Shown: piece after piece, positions 1 to 6,943 of the stretch
How the letters are laid out: the number at the start of each line of letters is the position of its first letter
Position numbering within the stretch: position 1 is the first letter of the stretch
Origin: Clostridia bacterium
Lineage (GTDB): Bacteria; Bacillota; Clostridia; Oscillospirales; Acutalibacteraceae
DNA: 64,000 nucleotides
Direction: 5' to 3'
Assembly (NCBI GenBank): GCA_017626295.1
Contig: JAGAJB010000011.1
Coordinates: 41,884-105,883 of the forward strand
The notes under the pieces: model-generated
The model's database searches: none
What the model was told of the DNA's origin: nothing
Seen by the model: the letters and a program-made list of their open reading frames with translations, nothing else
Made by a program: the position numbers and the translations under genes

Positions 1-452
1 GATGCGGGGGCAACAACAGTTCCGTTACTTAATCTGATGGCTTTGTTTTTTACAGGGCCTCTTCCGCCGTCATTATCACCGGGAACAAGAATCTGCGGTT
101 TTGAAAAACTCTTTCCTCCGTCTTTTGATACACAGAAATACGTAACCCAATTGGGAATAGGCTTTCCGTATTTGAAATAAAGAATAATTTCTCCGTTTTC
201 GCGAAGGAATAACACAGGATTCCAATGAGGAAGCGGTTCTCCGTCAACACTAACGCTGCAAGGCTGTGACCATTTGCCGTTTTCTCTTATACTGACCCAT
301 ATTTTTACGTCATTATTTCCCTCTGCACTTCCGCCGAACCAAGCGGCAACAACGCTACCGTCAGAAAGAGGTAAAACCGTTGAAGCGTGGCAAGAGTTTG
401 TTACGGTTTTCGGGGGATAAATAAATTCTTTTATACTACTTTTCACATTCAT
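1..452 (-). CDS. Sialidase-family (BNR-repeat) protein, 3' end outside window
   Basis: Only the first 150 codons are present; the gene leaves the window on the left. The ATG at 452 has AAGGAG about 7 bases upstream. Residues 21-25 read CHAST, followed by an AAWFGG segment near 36-41, the pattern that opens BNR/sialidase-type beta-propellers (PF13088). An Asp-box, SKDGGKSF, lies at residues 109-116. No signal peptide is visible, so the protein is probably cytoplasmic and acts on imported glycans. Members of this family include exo-sialidases and other glycan hydrolases, so the substrate cannot be fixed from the N-terminus. It lies downstream of deoC on the same strand, separated by a palindromic repeat element. 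Confidence 0.72.
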   Translation of the reverse strand, partial: MNVKSSIKEFIYPPKTVTNSCHASTVLPLSDGSVVAAWFGGSAEGNNDVKIWVSIRENGKWSQPCSVSVDGEPLPHWNPVLFLRENGEIILYFKYGKPIPNWVTYFCVSKDGGKSFSKPQILVPGDNDGGRGPVKNKAIRLSNGTVVAPA

Positions 453-470
453 ATTTAAATCTCCTTGAAT

Positions 471-580
471 TTAAATTGCAAATTGCAAATGGAAAATGGC
501 AGATTTCGGAACTGCGTTAGCATTATAAAATCGGCTTTGCCCCGAAATTTTGCATTTTGAATTCTGCATTTTGCATTTAT
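471..580. repeat. Imperfect palindromic, MITE-like intergenic element
   Basis: The gap between deoC and the sialidase gene is filled by two A/T-rich arms of about 38 bases that are imperfect inverted copies of each other. Each carries repeated TTGCAAA/TGCAAAA steps and ends in ATTTCGG. The arms (about 471-509 and 541-580) flank a spacer containing AATCGGCTTTGCC. This looks like a dispersed palindromic repeat or a small non-autonomous element. No second copy was noticed in this window. Confidence 0.45.
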
Positions 581-1245
581 CAATATCCGCTACCCTGCTC
601 AGACTTAGCAATGGATACAATTCTGCTTGTGCCCAATCTTTCAGCACCTAACGACAGGAATTTTTCTGCATCGTCAAGGCTTTTAATACCGCCTGCGGCT
701 TTCATTTTCACATTTTCTCCGATATTTTCCGAAAAAAGTTTAATATCCTCAAAGGTTGCACCGCCTGTGGAAAAACCTGTTGAAGTTTTAATGTAATCTG
801 CACCCGCTTGAGTTACAAGATCACACATTTTTATTTTTTCTTCATCGGTAAGAAGGCAAGTTTCAATAATAACTTTCAAAAGTTTGCCGTTGCAAGCCTT
901 TTTGATTTCTTTAATTTCATTCAAAATATCGTCATAGCGTTTGTCTTTCAGCCAACCGATATTTATAACCATATCAATTTCATCTGCTCCGTTTTTTACT
1001 GCATCCGCAGTTTCAAAAACTTTGCAGGCAGTGGTGTTGTAACCGTTGGGGAAACCGATAACCGTACATATTTTAAGTTTATCACCACAATATTCTGCAC
1101 ATTCTTTAACATACGAAGGCGGAATACAGACACTTGCCGTATTAAATTTAATTCCGTCATCACAAATCGCTTTTATCTGCCCCCAAGTTGATTCCTGTTT
1201 TAAAAGTGTGTGGTCAACATGGGTAAGTATTTCTTTTAACTCCAT
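580..1245 (-). CDS. deoC: Deoxyribose-phosphate aldolase
   Basis: Cleaves 2-deoxyribose 5-phosphate to glyceraldehyde 3-phosphate and acetaldehyde in deoxynucleoside catabolism (cytoplasmic class I aldolase). The 221-residue protein has the normal family length. The Schiff-base lysine is in KTSTGF (Lys153), with the supporting Asp91 in EIDMVINIG and Lys182 in MKAAGG. The start at 1245 is chosen because AAAGGGTG lies just upstream; an in-frame start 14 codons earlier has no good ribosome site. The gene has its own promoter and no other nucleoside-catabolism genes beside it, so it seems to be a stand-alone unit, possibly read through into the sialidase gene. Confidence 0.95.
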   Translation of the reverse strand: MELKEILTHVDHTLLKQESTWGQIKAICDDGIKFNTASVCIPPSYVKECAEYCGDKLKICTVIGFPNGYNTTACKVFETADAVKNGADEIDMVINIGWLKDKRYDDILNEIKEIKKACNGKLLKVIIETCLLTDEEKIKMCDLVTQAGADYIKTSTGFSTGGATFEDIKLFSENIGENVKMKAAGGIKSLDDAEKFLSLGAERLGTSRIVSIAKSEQGSGY

Positions 1246-1277
1246 TTTATCACCCTTTTTGTTTTTTTCTTTCCCAT

Positions 1278-1306
1278 ATTGTAGCATTTTTATCTAAAAA
1301 GGTAAA
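1278..1306 (-). promoter_or_regulatory. Promoter of deoC
   Basis: On the minus strand TTTACC (1301-1306) and TACAAT (1278-1283) are separated by 17 bases, a sigma-A type promoter about 35 bases upstream of the deoC start. Confidence 0.6.
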
Positions 1307-1338
1307 CAGTATTATCAAAATATCATAGTATTTAATAA

Positions 1339-1367
1339 TTGATTTACAGGTTTTATTGTGGTATCAT
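1339..1367 (+). promoter_or_regulatory. Promoter of the ddl-ywiB-argS operon
   Basis: TTGATT (1339-1344) and TATCAT (1362-1367) with a 17-base spacer, about 48 bases before the ddl start and divergent from the deoC promoter. Confidence 0.5.
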
Positions 1368-1415
1368 TTAAAATGTATATTTATGTAATCTTATTAAAAA
1401 AGTATTAAGGTGATT

Positions 1416-2480
1416 ATGGTGAAAAATTTACTTGTTATTTTCGGCGGTTGCTCAAGCGAGTATTCAGTTTCATTACGTTCCGCAGCATCCGTTTTAAGAA
1501 ATCTTGATTCTTCAAAATACAACGTTATAACTCTAGGTATAACAAAGGACGGCGCCTGGTATCTTTACAACGGTGATGTTGACTCTATCGAAAACGACTG
1601 TTGGTTTAACGATGAAGATACCACACCCGCTATCCTCTCCCCCGATAAAAATGATAAGGCACTCATTGTTCTCAATGATATGGGTGCTTATGAAAAAATC
1701 GCTATTGATGTAATTTTCCCCGTTCTTCACGGCAAAAACGGTGAAGACGGCACTATTCAGGGTATTTTTGAACTTGCAGGCATCCCCTATGTAGGTTGCG
1801 GACTTCTTGCAAGCGGTATGTGTATGGATAAAGCCGTAACCAACACCCTTGCAGATGCGGCAGGCATTGACGGTGCTAAATGGGCGGCATTCACAGAAAC
1901 AGAATACCGCGAAGGCAGAGTTAACCTTGCGGCAATTGAAGAAAAATTAGGTTACCCGATTTTTGTAAAACCCGCAAACGCAGGCTCTTCCGTGGGTATT
2001 TCAAAAGCGCATAACCATATGGAACTTCTTGCGGCTCTTGATATAGCATTCCAAAACGACTACAAGGCAGTTCTTGAAGAAACCCTTGTAGGCAGAGAAA
2101 TCGAATGTGCAGTTATGGGTAATACTCAACCTGTTGCCTCTTGCATCGGTGAAATTTTACCCACTGCAGAATTTTACGATTTTGACGCAAAATACATTGA
2201 TAACTCCACAGGTCTTGCTATCCCTGCGGATTTACCCGAAAGTGTAAGCGAAAAGGTTCGCGCCGCCGCAGTAAATGCATACAGAACATTGGGTTGTGAA
2301 GGTCTTTCACGAGTTGACTTTTTCCTTTGCAACGACGGAAGAATCTGTCTTAACGAAATCAACACTCTTCCCGGCTTCACATCTATTTCAATGTTCCCGA
2401 AACTTTTCGGTCAGGTAGGTATTCCCTACGCGGAACTTTTAGACAGACTTATTGAATACGCTGAGGAACGCGCAAAATGA
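1416..2480 (+). CDS. ddl: D-alanine--D-alanine ligase
   Basis: ATP-grasp ligase making D-Ala-D-Ala for peptidoglycan precursors. The ATG at 1416 is preferred (AAGG 5 bases upstream) over the GTG at 1410. The 354-residue protein has the N-terminal FGGCSSEYSVSL with Glu15, the HGKNGEDGTIQG region, KPANAGSSVGIS, and the C-terminal NEINTLPGFT. The omega-loop region reads FYDFDAKY and keeps the Tyr that favours D-Ala as second substrate. Overall the sequence recalls the clade that also holds VanC/VanG-like D-Ala-D-Ser ligases, but no vanXY/vanT genes are nearby, so a housekeeping role is most likely. First gene of an operon with a DUF1934 gene and argS; the next start overlaps its stop as ATGA. 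Confidence 0.9.
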   Translation: MVKNLLVIFGGCSSEYSVSLRSAASVLRNLDSSKYNVITLGITKDGAWYLYNGDVDSIENDCWFNDEDTTPAILSPDKNDKALIVLNDMGAYEKIAIDVIFPVLHGKNGEDGTIQGIFELAGIPYVGCGLLASGMCMDKAVTNTLADAAGIDGAKWAAFTETEYREGRVNLAAIEEKLGYPIFVKPANAGSSVGISKAHNHMELLAALDIAFQNDYKAVLEETLVGREIECAVMGNTQPVASCIGEILPTAEFYDFDAKYIDNSTGLAIPADLPESVSEKVRAAAVNAYRTLGCEGLSRVDFFLCNDGRICLNEINTLPGFTSISMFPKLFGQVGIPYAELLDRLIEYAEERAK

Positions 2481-2893
2481 GAAAAGTTGAAATAGAATTC
2501 GTAAGCGAACAACAATACTGTGACGACCGTGACAGCAGTAAACTTAAGGCTTTTGGTACTTTAGAAGCAATTGACGGTATAAAAGTCATCAGTTATACAG
2601 AACCTGACGAAGAAATGGGCAAAAGCGAAACAGTTATAGAAGTTGTAAATAATAACTACATAAAAATGACCCGAAAAGGTCTTTATGAAACTGTTTTTCA
2701 TATTGAAGAGGATAAAACACATTCCTGTATCTATAAAACACCTTTCGGTGAAATGAATATGGATATTGTTGCTCAACGTGTTAATGCCAACATTCCTGAC
2801 TGTTCAGGTAAAATTCTTCTTTGCTACCGTCTGGAAAACAATTCGGAAATTATCGGTGAAAACAATCTGTTAATGAAAATAAATGAAATTTGA
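2477..2893 (+). CDS. DUF1934 (YwiB-like) beta-barrel protein
   Basis: A 138-residue protein of the DUF1934/YwiB family, predicted from known structures of the family to form a calycin-like beta-barrel; its biochemical role is unknown. The start overlaps the ddl stop by 4 bases (ATGA), so the two are translationally coupled. In Bacillus the ywiB gene also lies directly before argS, and the same order is kept here, which supports the assignment. No signal peptide or membrane segment is seen. Functional inference beyond a cytoplasmic small barrel protein is not justified. Confidence 0.82.
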   Translation: MRKVEIEFVSEQQYCDDRDSSKLKAFGTLEAIDGIKVISYTEPDEEMGKSETVIEVVNNNYIKMTRKGLYETVFHIEEDKTHSCIYKTPFGEMNMDIVAQRVNANIPDCSGKILLCYRLENNSEIIGENNLLMKINEI

Positions 2894-2904
2894 AAGGTGT
2901 TTAT

Positions 2905-4650
2905 ATGTCAAAGTTAGTTAAAAAGGCTGAGGAACAAATCATCAGCGCCGTTACAACGGCTATAAAAAACAATATTGCTGACGGTACTTTCATTGAAGCG
3001 GAAATCCCCGCTTTTAAAACTGAAATCCCCGCAGACAGAAAGAACGGAGATTACTCTGCTAATGCGGCATTTATGCTTTCAAAGGCTCTCAGAATGCCCC
3101 CGAGAAAAATCGCTGAGGGTATTCTGGAAAAAATCGACCTTAAGGGCACATATTTTGATAAATGTGAAGTTGCAGGCCCCGGTTTTATCAACTTCTTTTT
3201 AAAACCCGAATTTTACGCTGATATTCTTCTTGATATTGACGCTTCAGGCGACAGTTACGGCAGAAGTGATTTCGGTAAAGGTAAGAAAATAAACGTTGAA
3301 TTTGTTTCTGCAAACCCCACAGGCCCTATGCATATGGGTAATGCCCGCGGCGGTGCTTTGGGCGACTGCCTTGCAGCAGTTCTTGACTGGGCAGGCTATG
3401 AAGTAGAAAGAGAATTTTATGTAAACGATGCAGGTAATCAGATAGACAAATTCGGTCTTTCTCTTTCGGTACGCTATCAGCAAATTCTCAAAGGTGAAGA
3501 TTTCATTGAACTTCCCGAGGACAGTTACCACGGTGACGATATAAGAGTTCTCGCTCAAAGTTATATCGACGAAAACGGTGACGGACTTCTCGCAGTTTCC
3601 GAGGAAGAAAGAAGAAAAGCATTAGTTGAATACGGTCTTCCCAAAAACATTGCCAAGATGAAAGCCGCAATGGAGAAGTACAGAATCGACTATAACACAT
3701 GGTTCTCCGAACTTTCACTCCATAACGGCGGTGAACTCGAAGAAACCATCGAAAACCTTAAAAAGAACGGCTACACTTATGAAAAAGAAGGCGCTCTTTG
3801 GTACAAGAATATTGAAGTTCAGACAGCAATTCTCAAACGCGAAGGCAAATCTGACGAGGATATTGAAAAACTCGAACTCAAAGACGATGTTCTTATCCGT
3901 CAGAACGGCAACCCCACATATTTTGCCGCTGACATTGCATACCACCGTAACAAACTGGAAAAACGCGGTTTCGATACTGCTATTGACGTATGGGGTGCTG
4001 ACCACCACGGCCACGTTGCACGTATGAAAGGTGCTATGGAAGCAGTGGGTATCGACAGCAACAAACTTGACGTTGTACTTATGCAACTTGTTAACCTTAT
4101 GAAAGACGGCAAACCCGTAAAAATGTCAAAGAGAACAGGTAAGGCAATTACACTTGTTGATCTTCTTGACGAAGTTCCCATTGATGCAGTTCGTTTCCTC
4201 TTCAATATGCGTGAAGCAGGCAGTGCAATGGACTTTGACCTTGACCTTGCTGTTGAACAGTCTAACCAAAACCCTGTTTACTACTGTCAGTACGCTCACG
4301 CAAGAATCTGCAGTATCTTAAAGAAACTCGAATCCGAGGGCGTAACCGTAAGAAACCCCGAAAAAGCAGAGTTAGAACTTCTTTCAAGCGAAGAAGAAAA
4401 AGATCTTATTTCTCACCTTGCAGCACTTACAGGTGTTATCGTAAATGCCGCAAACACTTACGACCCCGCTAAGATTACACACTATGCAACAGACCTTGCA
4501 ACAAAATTCCACCGTTTCTACAACGCTCAGCGCGTTATGGTTGATGATGAATCTCTTATGCAGGCAAGAATTTTCCTTTGCATCTGCGTACGCAACACAA
4601 TGAAAAACGTACTTTCAATGCTCAAAATTGATGCACCCGTAAGTATGTAA
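2905..4650 (+). CDS. argS: Arginyl-tRNA synthetase
   Basis: Class I aminoacyl-tRNA synthetase charging tRNA-Arg. The 581-residue protein carries the HIGH-type signature as HMGN at residues 143-146 (in ANPTGPMHMGNARGG) and KMSK near residue 407 (VKMSKRTGK), an N-terminal Arg-tRNA-synthetase additional domain, and a helical anticodon-binding domain at the C-terminus. The ATG at 2905 sits 6 bases after AAAGGTG; an upstream in-frame TTG at 2890 is not needed. Third gene of the ddl-ywiB-argS operon, ending at a strong bidirectional terminator. Confidence 0.97.
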   Translation: MSKLVKKAEEQIISAVTTAIKNNIADGTFIEAEIPAFKTEIPADRKNGDYSANAAFMLSKALRMPPRKIAEGILEKIDLKGTYFDKCEVAGPGFINFFLKPEFYADILLDIDASGDSYGRSDFGKGKKINVEFVSANPTGPMHMGNARGGALGDCLAAVLDWAGYEVEREFYVNDAGNQIDKFGLSLSVRYQQILKGEDFIELPEDSYHGDDIRVLAQSYIDENGDGLLAVSEEERRKALVEYGLPKNIAKMKAAMEKYRIDYNTWFSELSLHNGGELEETIENLKKNGYTYEKEGALWYKNIEVQTAILKREGKSDEDIEKLELKDDVLIRQNGNPTYFAADIAYHRNKLEKRGFDTAIDVWGADHHGHVARMKGAMEAVGIDSNKLDVVLMQLVNLMKDGKPVKMSKRTGKAITLVDLLDEVPIDAVRFLFNMREAGSAMDFDLDLAVEQSNQNPVYYCQYAHARICSILKKLESEGVTVRNPEKAELELLSSEEEKDLISHLAALTGVIVNAANTYDPAKITHYATDLATKFHRFYNAQRVMVDDESLMQARIFLCICVRNTMKNVLSMLKIDAPVSM

Positions 4651-4662
4651 AAAACAGAAAAA

Positions 4663-4697
4663 ACACAGTCAAGCGAAATCGTTTGACTGTGTTTTTA
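4663..4697. terminator. Bidirectional terminator between argS and the glycosidase gene
   Basis: A 13-base-pair stem (ACACAGTCAAGCG pairing with CGTTTGACTGTGT, one G-T step) with an AAAT loop, flanked by T-runs on one side and A-runs on the other. It serves the two convergent genes. Confidence 0.88.
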
Positions 4698-4699
4698 TA

Positions 4700-5884
4700 T
4701 TATTCTGTTTTACTTCTTACAAGCCAGGCATTCGGCAGATAGCGCCCTGTGGGCATATCGGTTGACGGTTCATTTATAATTTCGCCGTTATAAGCAATAA
4801 CCGATGAGGAACCGCCGTCGCAAGCGCCTGCAGTAACTGCACCGTACTGAAGAAGTATATCGGCACAGTCCTCCATAGTAGCACCTAAGGAGTAACCGAA
4901 CTGACGCCCGTCGATTACAAGAAGCATTACAACTCCGTTGGCACTTTGACCTACAACAGTTCTGGGTTGAAGACCCCATCCTGCAGAATCGCTGACAACT
5001 TTTTGTCCGTTAAGTATAAGAGTGGGTCTGAACTGAATTCCGTCACGGATATTATAATCTTCCCAATTATCCATACCGCCTACAACAAGGCGGTTGTCTG
5101 TATCGAAACCTAAAAGTGTGTATTTTGATTTATACGTTCCCCAATACTCACCTTGAGATACACATTGCCCGGAAATCAAACCGCCTAAACTCGTTCCGCC
5201 CGTGTCAATAAAACCGGAGGCATTAACGCCCACAACGGCATTTTCTTTTTCAAGATAATCGCATATAAACTCACCGCGTGAGCCTTTATAATCGGTCGCA
5301 CCGAGAAAAACTCTTGAGGGGTCATCAACTAAAACGAGTTTACCCACAAAGGTTGTACTCTCAACTTTAAGTATTACTACGCCTTCTTCAACATTGTTAG
5401 CAAAAACTTCGTTTCCGAATTTATCTTTTTCGCCTTCAACAAGATATTCCTGCCCGAGAACGTCGGCACTTTGGTTGCCGTAAATATCTGTAACACCAAT
5501 GTCTTTAACATCAACCTGTGCCGCCATAACTTCATCAACAAGCCTGTCCGGGAAAAACGCCGTGGCAAGCCATTTGTGTTGGTCGGTAGTCATAGCAGTT
5601 TCTATCCAGATATTACGCCATTTAACCACAAAGGGTATATTACCATAAACAACCGTCACATAACTTACAACGGACAAGAGAAGCACTAACGAAAACACAA
5701 AAAAGGCGATAACGCTCTTTTTAAATTTAGTTTTTTCCGTCTTTTGTCCGTCATCTTCCACAGGTGGCGGTGCGGGTTGCTTTTTTTCTTTCTTGGGAGG
5801 TTTGGATTTATATTTATGAACTTCGCTTAACCCATCTGCAAGATTATCGAGATTCACATATTCTTCTTCACTAATCTCAACCAT
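4700..5884 (-). CDS. Membrane-anchored phosphodiester glycosidase (NAGPA-domain) protein
   Basis: The 394-residue protein has a charged Lys/Pro-rich cytoplasmic N-terminus (residues 1-55), one membrane segment (about 57-80) and an extracellular domain of the phosphodiester-glycosidase/NAGPA family (PF09992). Visible family signatures are GVNASGFID, RPTLILNG, QPRTVVGQ and the C-terminal ACDGGSSS. Relatives remove or rearrange sugar-phosphodiester caps and are often found with exopolysaccharide or wall genes; the substrate here is unknown. The start at 5884 is chosen for GGAGGTG upstream. It is a single-gene unit convergent with argS. Confidence 0.8.
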   Translation of the reverse strand: MVEISEEEYVNLDNLADGLSEVHKYKSKPPKKEKKQPAPPPVEDDGQKTEKTKFKKSVIAFFVFSLVLLLSVVSYVTVVYGNIPFVVKWRNIWIETAMTTDQHKWLATAFFPDRLVDEVMAAQVDVKDIGVTDIYGNQSADVLGQEYLVEGEKDKFGNEVFANNVEEGVVILKVESTTFVGKLVLVDDPSRVFLGATDYKGSRGEFICDYLEKENAVVGVNASGFIDTGGTSLGGLISGQCVSQGEYWGTYKSKYTLLGFDTDNRLVVGGMDNWEDYNIRDGIQFRPTLILNGQKVVSDSAGWGLQPRTVVGQSANGVVMLLVIDGRQFGYSLGATMEDCADILLQYGAVTAGACDGGSSSVIAYNGEIINEPSTDMPTGRYLPNAWLVRSKTE

Positions 5885-5969
5885 AAAAGCACCTCCTCCG
5901 ATATTTCTCACATTATAACATAAATCGACGGCAAAACATAGTATTCGCCGTCAATTTACAAAAAATTAA

Positions 5970-6872
5970 TTATTTATTATCTATATATCTGCAAGCAGCA
6001 AGGGCTGCAACCGCACCGTCAGCAGATGCCGTTGTTATCTGACGGATGCTTTTCTGACGGCAGTCACCTGCAACAAATATACCTTCGGTTTTTGTTGCGC
6101 AACTTTCGTCCGAATCAAAGTAGCCGTTTTTATCAAGTGCCGCAGTTTCTGCAAAGGCTGAATTTTTAGGTTCAAGACCGATTGCAACAAAAAGACCGTC
6201 AAGAGAAACCTCTTTTTCGCCCTGCACTGTATTAAGAACAACGCCTGTAAGTTCGCTGTCACCTTTAAGTTCTGCAACAGTTGCTTCCAAAACAAACTCA
6301 ACGTTATCTTTATTTGAAAGAATATCAACAAGTTTCTTTTCGCCTGTAAGATAAGGAAGATTCTGGAAAACATATACTTTTTCGCACAAATCCGAAAGAA
6401 GCACGGATTCCTGTAAAGCGGAGTTACCGCCGCCTACAACACCAACTGTTTTATCCTTGAAAAACGCACCGTCGCAAACTGCACAGTATGAAACGCCGTT
6501 TCCCACGAATTCATTTTCTTTAGGAAGACCCAACTGCCTGTGATGAACACCTACTGCGATTATTACAGCACTTGCTTCAAACATTTTATTGTCAGCAAAA
6601 ACAAGTTTTCTTGACCCTTCATCAACAATACCCGTAACCTTTTCCATTTCAACCTCAGCACCCATACTGAGTACCTGGTCAAGAAGTTTATCTGCAAACT
6701 CGTTACCACTCATTTCGGGTATACCGGGATAGTTTTCGATTTTCGGTGAAAAGGTAACTTGTCCGCCGAATGTTGACTGCTCAATTACAAGAACACTTTT
6801 TGATGCACGCAACGCATAAAGCGCAGCAGTAAGCCCCGCAGGACCTGCACCGACAACAATTATATCATACAT
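5970..6872 (-). CDS. trxB: Thioredoxin reductase-like flavoprotein without the NADPH-phosphate motif
   Basis: A 300-residue FAD protein that should reduce thioredoxin or a redoxin domain. The N-terminal FAD motif GAGPAGLTAA (8-17), the redox pair CAVC (Cys130/Cys133) and the second dinucleotide motif GGGNSA (about 147-152) are all present. However, the HRRxxxR element that binds the NADPH 2'-phosphate in classical TrxB is replaced by QNLPYLT at about 170-176. In that respect it resembles ferredoxin-dependent or NADH-type clostridial reductases rather than NADPH-TrxB; this is inference. It lies directly downstream of nrdD, whose C-terminus carries a redoxin domain, so the two probably work together. 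AGGAG precedes the start. Confidence 0.88.
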   Translation of the reverse strand: MYDIIVVGAGPAGLTAALYALRASKSVLVIEQSTFGGQVTFSPKIENYPGIPEMSGNEFADKLLDQVLSMGAEVEMEKVTGIVDEGSRKLVFADNKMFEASAVIIAVGVHHRQLGLPKENEFVGNGVSYCAVCDGAFFKDKTVGVVGGGNSALQESVLLSDLCEKVYVFQNLPYLTGEKKLVDILSNKDNVEFVLEATVAELKGDSELTGVVLNTVQGEKEVSLDGLFVAIGLEPKNSAFAETAALDKNGYFDSDESCATKTEGIFVAGDCRQKSIRQITTASADGAVAALAACRYIDNK

Positions 6873-6894
6873 AATTTACACTCTCCTATTACAT

Positions 6895-6934
6895 AAATGG
6901 GTTGTAAAAAAACTTGTTTTTTCACAACCCATTT
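6895..6934. terminator. Hairpin between nrdD and trxB
   Basis: A long near-perfect hairpin (AAATGGGTTGT... paired with ...ACAACCCATTT, about 18 base pairs) lies between the nrdD stop and the trxB ribosome binding site. The T-run is inside the stem, so it may act as a partial terminator or as an mRNA processing/stability element that lets some transcription continue into trxB. Confidence 0.65.
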
Positions 6935-6943
6935 CATTATTTA

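Noticed and set aside
1416..2480. Vancomycin-type D-Ala-D-Ser or D-Ala-D-Lac ligase
   Set aside because: Resemblance to the VanC/VanG clade is only general; the AKY Tyr is kept and no vanT, vanXY, vanH or vanX genes are near. A normal Ddl fits, next to argS.
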